This document shows, piece after piece, positions 55,201 to 64,000 of a stretch of 64,000 bases of DNA. A model generated the notes under the pieces. It did not search any database, was not told where the DNA came from, and saw only the letters and a program-made list of their open reading frames with translations. The position numbers were made by a program, and so were the translations under genes. How positions within the stretch are numbered: the stretch's first letter is position 1; each line of letters starts with the position of its first letter. Where the stretch lies: NCBI GenBank assembly GCA_949130485.1, contig OX422191.1:6077754-6141753 (forward strand), written 5' to 3'. The stretch is from Agelas oroides. Its lineage: Eukaryota; Porifera; Demospongiae; Agelasida; Agelasidae.

Positions 55201-57243
55201 CAGACGTCTGTATGCCTGGTATTTTATGTGCACTATACTGACTTGTATGCAGGTAAAGCAACGACATGCTAGTGCAGGTCCCAGTGGTGTTGAAGCCAGG
55301 AGAACCAAGGTAGAAAAGATATAAACCTTCCACTCCAGACATCATCTCTGTGCAGCTCTAGGCATCACTCTGTCACCAGTTTTTATGAAACTGCTTTCCA
55401 TGCAAGATAAATCAATAATAGGCTTAAACCAACTTATTCTGCCTGCTTGGTGTAGATGCACAATGTTATGTTAGCTGCCAACTGTCTGCCAGGGGAATAT
55501 CATGCAGGTGTGTATGCATGACTTTTATATTTTTACCATGGTTCATTTCTCCTTTGTACTCTTCATAACTGTGGAGAAGGTGACATCAGATTTCTCCCAG
55601 GTCAAAGCAAAGGTTGGCTCTCTGCAGAATACTCATCACCAGCCAGGTATTTTTCTCATCTGAGATTCTGTGCATTTAGGCTGAAAGAAAAGGATGGGAG
55701 AAGGAAGTTTAGTCCAATTGCTTGATGCAGAAATGTTGCATGTGTAGTAACATGCCATGCGAATGAAAACAGCTTGTTTGAAGCAGACAATATTGATAGA
55801 GCTTCCATATTCAGGTCTCCTGTTTTATTAGTTGGCAAGGTCAGCCCTGAAACTGATGGTATCTGTGCGTATTTAATGACTAATTTGTATTTGGCTTTTA
55901 TGATCATGTTCTTCAACTACCAGAAAGTCAGAACTATTTGAAATCAATGCACTATTCAATCTTGTCCAATTGCATGTACCTAAGATTTAATTATGGCTAG
56001 ATTTTGTTGAGTTTCAAAAGTTGGATCTGACCAGTGAAGCATGCATGGTGACCACACATGTAAATGCAAGGACACCATAGCCACTACACGTTAATGTTAT
56101 GTTGGCAGGTGGTGGTAATGTGAAAATAAAGAACTATCCAAAGGGGGTGACTGTGACTGCTCCCAAAGTCGATGTGAGGGACAATTTCAAGCATACCCCT
56201 GGAGGGGGAAATGTGAAGGTGAGTACACCTATAAACACAAAAAATTGTTCCATACACTTATTTATTTATTTGTTTTGTGTGTGTGTCTATGCACCCACAC
56301 AATTGCACAGATTTTAACTAATAAAACACACCACTTCAGAGCAGAGGCAAAGTCCAAGATAGACTGCAGTGATCCGAACCCAGCTCATAAGTTACATCGA
56401 TCAATCAATGAGCTTAGTATTACTGGAGCAAGAAAACTGAATCCAAGATTCAGTCGTGATCTCACAAAAGGAACTCTTCAGACTCGTAGGAACATACACC
56501 AGGCAAAAAGCAGCGACAGTAGTAATAGTGCCATAACACCTACCAAATCTGCCACCTTTCCAAGATCTTGTAAAGTACCTCCACCGATAGCAGAGGATTC
56601 GAGCACAGATGAGACCAGCTCAAGCACAAGTGTGGTGGCTGAAGAGATAGAAGATGAAAGTGGTGATAGTTTCACTTTGAATGGACAAACAGAAAAGTCC
56701 AACCATAACACTGATGGGGTAGTAGATAGTGATACGTTTGATGAGGACACATGGACGGATAGTGGAGGGAGGTGTGCAACCATTCTACCAGGAGCACACA
56801 GCACTGACTCAAAGCCAAAGACAAGTGCCACCATCTCAGAACCTGAAAAACTACCTGACGTTACTCTTGTAGCCCCAAAAGAGACACCCACAAACATCTC
56901 TACCTCTGAATCTGATGCTGCTGTTGTTCTCGTTCATCTCAAGAAGGAAGATGACCCCAGCACTGTGGATGATCATGATGGTACAGGGTCAGAGAAGGAC
57001 TCATGTGCACTTGTTGAGATGAATGATACAGTTGCTGGAGCTACTGGAGTGTTACTACCGCCAAAGGTTGTCGTTTATGATGAAGATGAAACTATCATAC
57101 AAACTATTGATGCTGAAACAATAGTACAATTCAAAGTTGAAACAACACAGGATAGGACTGTAATAGAGAGCAGTGGTCACATGCATGCACCTCACAATGA
57201 GCAGCAAGATGGTGATGAACAAAACAGGATTACTAGGCTATGA
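52297..57243 (+). CDS. Tau/MAP2/MAP4-family microtubule-binding protein, 504 aa
   Basis: Seven exons with GT-AG borders and consistent phases: 52,297-52,340, 52,505-52,642, 54,563-54,749, 55,253-55,309, 55,601-55,646, 56,109-56,218 and 56,311-57,243. The clear tubulin-binding repeats are VKAKVGSLQNTHHQPGGGNV (from residue 143; PGGG at 157-160) and KVDVRDNFKHTPGGGNVKI (PGGG at 188-191), 31 residues apart as in tau, then FRAEAKSKID, matching the last tau repeat. Weaker VxAKVD-type units occur in exons 2-4. The remaining roughly 290 residues are acidic and Ser/Thr-rich, far longer than the tail of vertebrate tau. The protein should bind and stabilise microtubules. The start ATG (ACGATGG) is the first in-frame codon after the shared promoter. 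An additional exon in the 1.9-kb intron 2 cannot be excluded. Confidence 0.85.
53705..54395. mobile_element. Harbinger-like MITE in intron 2 of the tau-family gene
   Basis: Inverted ends (C)AGCCTGTTTACATTAG and AAGCCTGTTTACACTAG lie between TTA trinucleotides (53,702-53,704 and 54,396-54,398). A three-base TWA duplication suits PIF/Harbinger. Internally the motif GGAACGGTTC and variants recur near both ends. No transposase ORF is evident (691 bp). Confidence 0.65.
54895..55005. mobile_element. 111-bp perfect foldback MITE (TAGCCTCG family)
   Basis: Two exactly complementary 55-nt arms are separated by one base. The termini TAGCCTCGAACCCAGGC match the 632-bp MITE at 9,246. Flanks CATAACAAC and CCAAACAAC agree at 7 of 9 positions, consistent with a decayed 9-bp target duplication. 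It lies in intron 3 of the tau-family gene. Confidence 0.85.
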
Positions 57244-58740
57244 CATTGTGTTGTATGTACCTCCTGTTGACATCAGACATAATTACCGGTCAGACTGTAC
57301 CCAGCATATAATTCATGATCTTGCAAGGGTCTGCAAGACCTGAAGTGAGGTCAGAATTGTATGAGGAGCTGAAGGCAAGAATGTGTTTAGCCTTCTTCTA
57401 TGCATAATGACAGCAAGTTCAAAGGTTAATTAACTCACGTGACATCAAAACCACAACAATGCAATCTGATTATCTTGGCGCCTTCAGTCTTCTTAATGGT
57501 GGCAGGCCATTTCGTCCTGCCCATAACAGACCATTGAGCGGATTCACTTGAGGCACATACTTCCAGGTGCATGGTGAGCAAGCAGCAAGAGTACAAACTT
57601 TGACTAAGAGAAACCCACTAACTAAACATAGTGTGGAAGCCTAGCAAGATTGGGGCAAAAGTGGAACAGGGAACAGGGGATTGGAGTTAGGTGCACAATC
57701 CAGCTTCTAATATTAAGCATTGGGTGTAGAGTGAGGCTTACTTGGTATTGCATATGAAGCCATGTAGAAGAGGGGTGCTAATAGGTGGTAATTGAAGCCA
57801 TGTAGAGGCAAGATGATACAAAGGCAGCCAACTTGCTGAGCAGGAGATGGCCACGCTACTGTTGTATGCATCTATATCTAAATTATATATAAAATAAGAA
57901 CACCACACAAATGCTACTGAGAGACAGTTGGTGTTGTAAAGAAGCGCTATTCCCATCAAAAGCGCGGTGGAGGCATGGATGTGCTGTAGTGCAGCAAGCC
58001 TGTAGCAAAGTGTGCACTTCACTTAAGTATCAAAGTGACCTGTAGCTCAGTGTGGCTGTGCTGTATCAGTATTCTGCTAACAGAAAGTTGTAGCTAGTAG
58101 ACCTAGCTTGTTAACAGTGTACCTACCTTAGTTATTATACAAGGCTCCAGAGTTGCAAGTCGGGATGAAGTTTGTGCGGTCACTGAAGTGTCAACATTTA
58201 TTGATCATACATAACTCAGGTTAGCAGTGGTTTAAAAAAATCGCATATTCTCATTTTTAGCAAATGTAAGTACTTTCATGCTAAGATGGGTAGTTTGGGC
58301 ACTGTAAAATCCTGTGTCACCATAAGGTCCAATTCATTGATGGTAAATGTTTGGAAAGAAAATTATAGTAATGAATGAATGAATGAAATCCACAAAGGTG
58401 CACGTGTGTTTGTCCAATGTTTTAGCCTTTCTTTCCAAGCCTGAGAGAACTTACTGAAGTTTGACACTACAGCTGGATACAGATATCATTGAAATATCTT
58501 CAGTTAAAGCACTAAGCGTGAGTGGGGCATAATAATGAAAAGCAAGCAACACATGTACAGTGCAAAGTACGGAGTAATTGTACAGGCAGATGCTATGAGT
58601 GAGACAGAATAAACATATTTTGAAAAAAATGTATTTTGAGTTCAGAGTTGACCAAGTACTGGAAGTAGTCCACGTATCAACGACAGAGTTGACATATGAG
58701 GTTGAGCAACGTTCTAGCTAGTCTAGCGTAGCCAGATGAC
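57244..58740. other. 3' flank of the tau-family gene; no gene recognised
   Basis: Includes a 73-bp repeat (57,310-57,382) repeated at 60,980-61,052. An AATAAA-like string occurs in AT-rich sequence further on, but no confident polyadenylation site can be assigned. Confidence 0.4.
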
Positions 58741-60315
58741 CAGCTACACTATATCCGAACGGAAAACTAACTACAGGAGTCACTACTATCCTCCTTACAC
58801 TCCGCACATACCGTCAATTGGGAACAAGTCCAAACTGCCACATCATCCGACGACAACATGCTCCTCCTCCTCTCCACCATAGAAGATGGCATCCCAGAAT
58901 TGAAACACCAACTACCACCACCCATCAGAGAATACCACCAATTCAGGAGACATCTATACAGCAGTGATGGCGTCATAATTTACAAGGATCGAATTGTCAT
59001 TCCACCCTCCTTACGACCTTCATGCCTGTCTGCATGCCCTGCATGCTGCCCATCAGGCCACATCGGCCATGACATCAAAGGCGGAAGCATCAATCTTCTG
59101 GCCTGGCATCACAAATGACATTCAAGCCACCGGAGCCAATTGCTCACACTGCAACAGGATGGCCCCATCACAGGCGGCACTACCACCCACACCTCCCACC
59201 CTACCGGAGTACCCATTCCAGTGCATATGTGCAGATTACTTCTACTACCAAGGCTAAACTTCCCTCGTCATCGTTGACCGATACTCCAACTGGCCTATAG
59301 TGGAGAGAGCCAAAGATGGAGCCCAAGGACTAATTAATGTCCTAAGACACACCTTTGCCACCTATGGCATCCCAAACAAACTATCATCAGATGGCGGCCC
59401 TGAATTCGTAGCCAACACCACCAGACAATTCCTGCACAATTGGGGGATACACCACCGTCTTAGCTCTGTGGCCTTTTCCCACAGCAACTGCAGAGCTGAG
59501 ATAGGTGTCAAAACCATCAAAAGGTTGATCACCGGCAACGTCGGGAAAGATGGCGCAATCAACATTGATGCATTCCAGAAAGCCATCCTTCAATACAGGA
59601 ACACCCCCGACCCCCAGCCATGTGTATCTTGGAAGATCAATAAAGGATCTAATTCCTATCCTGCCTGGAAAATACCACCCACATCCGACTTGGAGGGATT
59701 CCCTAAACTTAAGAGAAAAGGCATTGAGACACCGTCACATACTCCACCAAGACAAATGGAGTGAGCACACTAAAGCCCTATCACCACTAAAAATAGGCGA
59801 CAGAGTGAGAATCCAAAACCAAATCCCAAACAAATGGGACCAAACTGGCATCGTCATCGAAGTACGCCAATTCCACTAACACCTCATCAGAATAGACGGA
59901 TCTGGCAGACAAACACTCAGGAGCAGAAAATTTCTCAAAAAATACATCCCCATATACCAACCAGCCAAACGAAGGTCCATCCTAGAGGACATCGCCCACC
60001 TCTCCCCAACTTCACCTTCTGATGACACCACCACACCACCCAAGTCACCCACTGACCCCCCCATACACCAAGGAAAGACACTACTGACATCTCTTATGAC
60101 CCCAACCAGGACAGACACGGAAGCCAACACCCCCCACCACAAACTTTACACCCTTCCAACTTACCCATCACCCCCACACCAGCCACAAATCCTGCCCAAC
60201 TTTCACCAGAACCCACACCAATCATGAACCCTGTCCCAACCTCACCCACCCCAACCCCACAACCACTGAGGAGATCAACTAGAATAAAGAAGCCCCCTAT
60301 ACGGCTACAATGAAG
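58741..60315 (+). pseudogene. Ty3/gypsy integrase and Pro/Thr-rich tail, degenerate
   Basis: Frames in order encode IEDGIPELKHQLPPPIREYH and SDGVIIYKDRIVIPPSLR; then HAAHQATSAMTSKA and CSHCNRMAPSQA (zinc-binding HHCC); then the DDE core with FQCICADYFYYQG (first Asp), GIPNKLSSDGGPEFVANTT (second Asp) and HSNCRAEIGVKTIKRL (Glu); then REKALRHRHILH, KIGDRVRIQNQIPNKWDQTG and a GSGRQTLRSRKFL-like C-terminus. A Pro/Thr-rich tail ends RRSTRIKKPPIRLQ-stop at about 60,312. At least three frameshifts are present. This lineage differs in sequence from the gypsy copies at 6-17 kb. A purine run TTGGGGGGAGATAGAG at about 60,360 may be its polypurine tract. Confidence 0.85.
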
Positions 60316-60511
60316 AAACTCAGCCTTCAACCACTTGGCAATACCAATGGGTTAAAGACTTGGGGGGAGATAGAGAACATTGAACATAATTAACTTGAAC
60401 CAATGACCTTTACCTCATTCATTCAGTTGTACCTATCATTGATTCGTGTGGACATTCATTTTAATCGAATTTTGACTGCGTGAGCAAATAGGGTTACTCC
60501 TTATTATTTAG

Positions 60512-60735
60512 TTAAAGGTTCTATTGCTCGATGGTTGAGAACCCTGATCCAGGAAGTGGGTGTGACTGGCAGTTATACAGCACACTCAATTTGATCGGCA
60601 GCCTTCTTGAATGGCATGTCAGTTTTGGACATCATCAAAGTGGCAGATTGGTCATCTCATAATACTTTCAAGGCTTTCTATTACAAGCCACTATCAAAGC
60701 AGAAATCTCTTCTTCCATTATTGGTGGAACAATGA
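60512..60735 (+). pseudogene. DIRS-like tyrosine recombinase C-terminal fragment
   Basis: One frame reads ARWLRTLIQEVGVTGSYTAHS, then stop, SAAFLNGMSVLDIIKVADWS and TFKAFYYKPLSKQKS. It shows the tyrosine-recombinase signature: H in the HSTRSAA box, W in ADWS, and the nucleophile Tyr in FYY. The expected second catalytic Arg codon is TGA, a likely C-to-T change of CGA. Such enzymes circularise and insert DIRS or Crypton elements. The rest of the element was not found. Confidence 0.75.
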
Positions 60736-60979
60736 ATGTATTATGGATATGTATTATTATACATTTTCAATTTGTTGTTCTGAAACAAATTTGAATTGGT
60801 CACAAGTGTTCAATTGCAGTCATGGAATGGCTCCTGGACATGATTCAGTAGAGCCTTAGAGAGTGCATACCGGTACCTACTACAGATCATGACAATTACT
60901 GTAGAAAGGGGGTCAAGCTTACTACTGTTGAGCTTTGAACAACACATGGTCATATTCACAGCCGAAAGCTCCGAAGTAC

Positions 60980-61052
60980 AATTCAAGATCTTGCAAGGGT
61001 CTGCAAGACCTGAAGTGAGGTCAGAATTGTATGAGGAGCTGAAGGCAAGAAT
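60980..61052. repeat. 73-bp direct repeat, second copy
   Basis: Matches 57,310-57,382 with one visible mismatch; the pair brackets the gypsy and DIRS remnants. It contains CTTGCAAGGGTCTGCAAG, a short inverted repeat. Confidence 0.9.
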
Positions 61053-61524
61053 ATGACCAGTCCCTCCCAATTGGTTCTTTATACATGTATTTTGGGCTAT
61101 TGTTCCCACCCAGGAAAAGAAATGTCCGATACTTTGCACTTGGGATGCAATTACCACCTGCACTCCAGTCACCGTTTTCTCTCTACTTGGGGTGTGGTTA
61201 TGCTTGAAAAAAAAAACAACAAAAAAAAACTTGTGGACTCTATTGGCTTCATAGCCTTCATAGCTTTACTTTTTGGGAGTTGAGAGGTGGCCGCTTCTCG
61301 GAGGTTCGAAATGTATTAGTTCTATGGTAAAATCAATCGGGGGCAAGTGATCTGTCCCCTGTACAGAGGTTGTCCGCTTTTTGGAGGTCCGTTATTAAAG
61401 GTTTTATGTAAACCAGACTTCCTTCTCAGTCCCTTCCATGATGCATTGATGCTTCCACTGGAATGGCAAGCATTGACACTTGCTGACGGAGAGTAATGAG
61501 AACTCAGAAAGGGGGCCCCCAGGA

Positions 61525-61592
61525 TCACGGTGGGGGACCCATGTTTACGGTGGGGGACCTATGTTTGCAGTGGGGGACCCATGTTACCGGGA
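61525..61592. repeat. 20-bp tandem repeat, three copies
   Basis: CGGTGGGGGACC(C/T)ATGTT(T) repeats three times at 20-bp steps, followed by a G-rich GGGGGCCC region to about 61,630. Confidence 0.85.
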
Positions 61593-61675
61593 GATTTGGG
61601 CCGAAGGGGGCCCAATTTCATGGGGGCCCCAAAATTTTAGGACACCGGGTAAGTTACCAAGCCGTTTATCCTACG

Positions 61676-61696
61676 AACAGCCTGGGTATGAGGCTA
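61676..61696. mobile_element. Right end of a TAGCCTC-family MITE
   Basis: AGCCTGGGTATGAGGCTA is the exact right terminus of the MITE at 9,246-9,877. The left arm was not identified. Confidence 0.5.
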
Positions 61697-63073
61697 CTCC
61701 ACGTGCAGAAAAATAGTCTGGTCACGGGACTATCTAAGACTACGAGTGCGATTTTCGAATTTGTACACGGTTTTTACGGAAATACCGTTTAGTGGGTTAT
61801 TTCCGTGGGGTATCAATTTTCGTTATTTTCATGGTTAACCCCGGTCTCACGAAATTTTCCACCCACACTGCAGCTCTGTCTACAAGTGCTAACGTTCGGA
61901 CCAGGCGACATTTTTATATAGCTGTTGTTCGCCACTTGTGCCATGTTGACAGTGCGCTTGATCCGTAGTTTCGTACTAAAATGACGGTGAGTACTTAAAC
62001 CGTTTGCAAGATATCGTTTTTGAACACAGTGGTCTTAACAAGAATACGAAAAATGGCACTTTCATGACCGCACACTTTTGCGTCTAGCTTTCTCCCGCGT
62101 GGCTTTTGGCCACTTATAATAACCTTGCTGATCACAAAGGCACTCAAAGAGGAAGCCTGGGCCCTTAACATCGGAGTCCTTGAGAATCACTGAAGAATAG
62201 TTCGAGTTCTACGATAACGGTAAGTAGAGTAGCTCATCAATCACCGGACACCACTTAATTCTGGACACCATCAAAGTGTCGGACAACAAATCTTTAAAGG
62301 TCGTATAGCTGCTAGCTGATCTGACCTACTCTAGCTAGACCATGACATAATCAATGAATTTCTCCTTTCCATGTCCTCGTTCCACACTTCCCCTATTTCG
62401 TTTCGAAGGCGCGCCATGTGCTTGGGCAAACCACTCCCGTTCGGTTTGCGAGAGGTTGTAGGCAGTGGTGACATTGACCCAAGCTGTTTACATTGAGTTG
62501 GTTGTAGGCCCCCCTCCAGCGAGCGCCTGCATAGCCGCATGCATGTATGCAAACATTGCCGTGGCTTCCGGCCGTTCCGGGTCGAGAGTACGCTCCGATC
62601 GCACAGAGTGCTAGCTAGCTATTCGTGTGTAGCGCAGCCGTAGCCTATTTGCTAAAACCCTACAGAAACATAGTCCGCAGTTATAGGGGTCACTTTCCGA
62701 GTACCGATGGTTCGGACAATTGCTACTTTACAGCTGTGACTGCACAGATCTTTTTAATCGAGTGAGTCTGGCAGTTATCTATCTTGTTTGTCTTGATGAT
62801 GTGAAGAAGCGTCACAAGTACGGACGCAAAGCGTTCAGCAGTCCGAGAGATATCGTGCTGTCCGCGTGATGGTGTCCGATAACGGATAGGTTACTCTACT
62901 GAGTGCAATACCCGGTGATTTATGCTGTTTTTTCGCGTTTGAATCGTTGTAATAGCTTCAGCCGTTATCGTGCTTGCCTAGCTGACAGTTACACTGACAG
63001 AAGAAAGAAGAAAGGAAGAAGAAAGTCAGAAGATAGACGATTTGCCCGTTTTAGCGACTCGCCGATCTGGTAA
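61697..63073. other. No gene recognised; possible first exons
   Basis: AAAATGACG followed by GTGAGTAC at 61,979-61,993 could be a tiny first coding exon with a donor, and a GTAAGTAG donor-like site lies at about 62,221. Neither can be joined to a reading frame with confidence. Confidence 0.25.
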
Positions 63074-63080
63074 TTCAGCG

Positions 63081-63593
63081 ATGCCCTCCAGCAAAGTTAA
63101 CGGTCCCGTTGCTCATGGAAGCACTCGGTAATGCCTGATATGGCTCATAGAGGCCTTTGACTAATCTAACGTAGACATTTCGAGCGTGTCATTTGTGCAC
63201 TTTTATTGTGGCCGCCATTTTTTTTCGGGGTCATCCCTACATATGGCGTACTACCGTACGCCATGATACTACCCACTTGTTCAATGAACCCTGAAACTGC
63301 AGTAACCATGCACTTGTGAATTTTAAGCAGCTCAGAAAATAGTTGTTTCAGGAACTGGCATTTCAATGATGCTCTCCAGGGACATTAACAGTCCTACTGT
63401 CGACGAAAGCACTCAATAATGACTGATATGGCTCATAGATCTCCTGTCATAATATTACATGTACTTTTTACCTCATCTACAGGAGATTCGTAGCCTTAGG
63501 GCGAAGCATCGTCCTCGTATCCATGACGATCAGATCCAGTACAAGCCTGCTGTGGGTAGAGACACTAACACAGGACCACTGGTTGCCACCAAG
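63081..63593 (+). CDS. Candidate 5' exons of an unidentified gene
   Basis: An ATG at 63,081 opens MPSSKVNGPVAHGST and ends at a consensus-like donor (63,127, then GTAATG). A good exon at 63,483-63,593 (pyrimidine-CTACAG before, GTAGGG after) encodes EIRSLRAKHRPRIHDDQIQY and KPAVGRDTNTGPLVATK. Joining the two directly gives another frame, so a middle exon or a different donor is needed. The gene runs off the right edge; an acceptor-like TGACATGCAG occurs at 63,981-63,990. The family is not recognised. Confidence 0.35.
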
Positions 63594-63690
63594 GTAGGGA
63601 GGGTGGAGGGTGAGGGTGGTGGAGGGTGGAGCGTGGAAGGTGGAGGGTGGAGGGTGAGGGTGGTGGAGGGTGAGGTGTGGAGGATCGGAA
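63590..63690. repeat. G-rich GGTGGAGGG microsatellite
   Basis: Repeated GGGTGGAGGGTGAGGGTGG directly follows the donor at 63,594. Many runs of three or more G could form quadruplex structures. Confidence 0.8.
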
Positions 63691-64000
63691 TGCATATACA
63701 GTAGGCGTCAATAAAACATTCCCGTATCGTAATCGTACTATGTGCGTAGTACGGTGCTAATTGTAGTGTATTCGCACCATAGCACTATCGTACTAAAAAA
63801 CATCTTGTAGTTATAAACTTGCTGATCTGTCATTTTCAAGCCGGTGACCTCGTACATTAGCCTTCTCCAATATCGGTATATAGACGTGCAAATATAGATG
63901 CTAGCTTTCACGAATTCTACGTGCGAGAATTTGTGACGAATGCCACTATGTACCGAGCGATTGACAGTCTTATTGACTGTGACATGCAGGTGTGTGGTTC

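Overview
This is a stretch of animal nuclear genome, dense in transposable elements. Two host genes with short introns and canonical GT/AG borders can be read, but there is no operon, no bacterial ribosome-binding-site logic and no CRISPR. The mobile families are Ty3/gypsy chromodomain-less polyproteins, R2/NeSL-type LINE reverse transcriptase, a DIRS-type tyrosine recombinase, Tc1 elements, piggyBac with a C-terminal Cys-rich finger, and many MITEs. This mix suits an early-branching marine invertebrate. A demosponge is my best guess, but nothing in the window proves it.

Left part (1-17,570): a mosaic of at least three damaged Ty3/gypsy copies (6.1-10.4 kb, 13.0-13.8 kb, 15.8-17.5 kb) plus protease and gag scraps. 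Younger insertions interrupt them, and paralogous copies serve as empty sites that expose exact borders: a TTAA-flanked MITE at 12,006, a 9-bp-TSD foldback MITE at 9,246, and a piggyBac-like element inside a small MITE inside an older repeat at 1,352-2,811.

Middle (17.5-39 kb): degenerate fragments of P/THAP-like, Tc1, LINE and RPA-like genes, a tRNA-derived SINE carrying an 87-bp perfect inverted repeat, a 0.8-1.0 kb tandem duplication, and an 87-bp minisatellite beside a repeat that has kept an open frame in two copies.

39.46-45.78 kb: a three-level nest. An outer TTAA-flanked piggyBac-like element is split by an apparently intact 3.36-kb piggyBac whose transposase reads through four exons (769 aa). 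It also holds a CCCH zinc-finger ORF and a decayed Tc1 with a spliceosomal intron.

46.0-57.2 kb: the host core. The N-terminal GST-like part of methionyl-tRNA synthetase (MARS1, minus strand, four exons) lies head to head, 426 bp apart, with a plus-strand gene of the tau/MAP2/MAP4 family (seven exons, 504 aa). The MARS1 catalytic exons are not visible in the window; the gene either has a giant transposon-filled intron or is truncated.

Right end (57-64 kb): a decayed gypsy integrase with a Pro/Thr-rich tail, a DIRS-like recombinase fragment, small repeats, and candidate 5' exons of another plus-strand gene that runs off the window.
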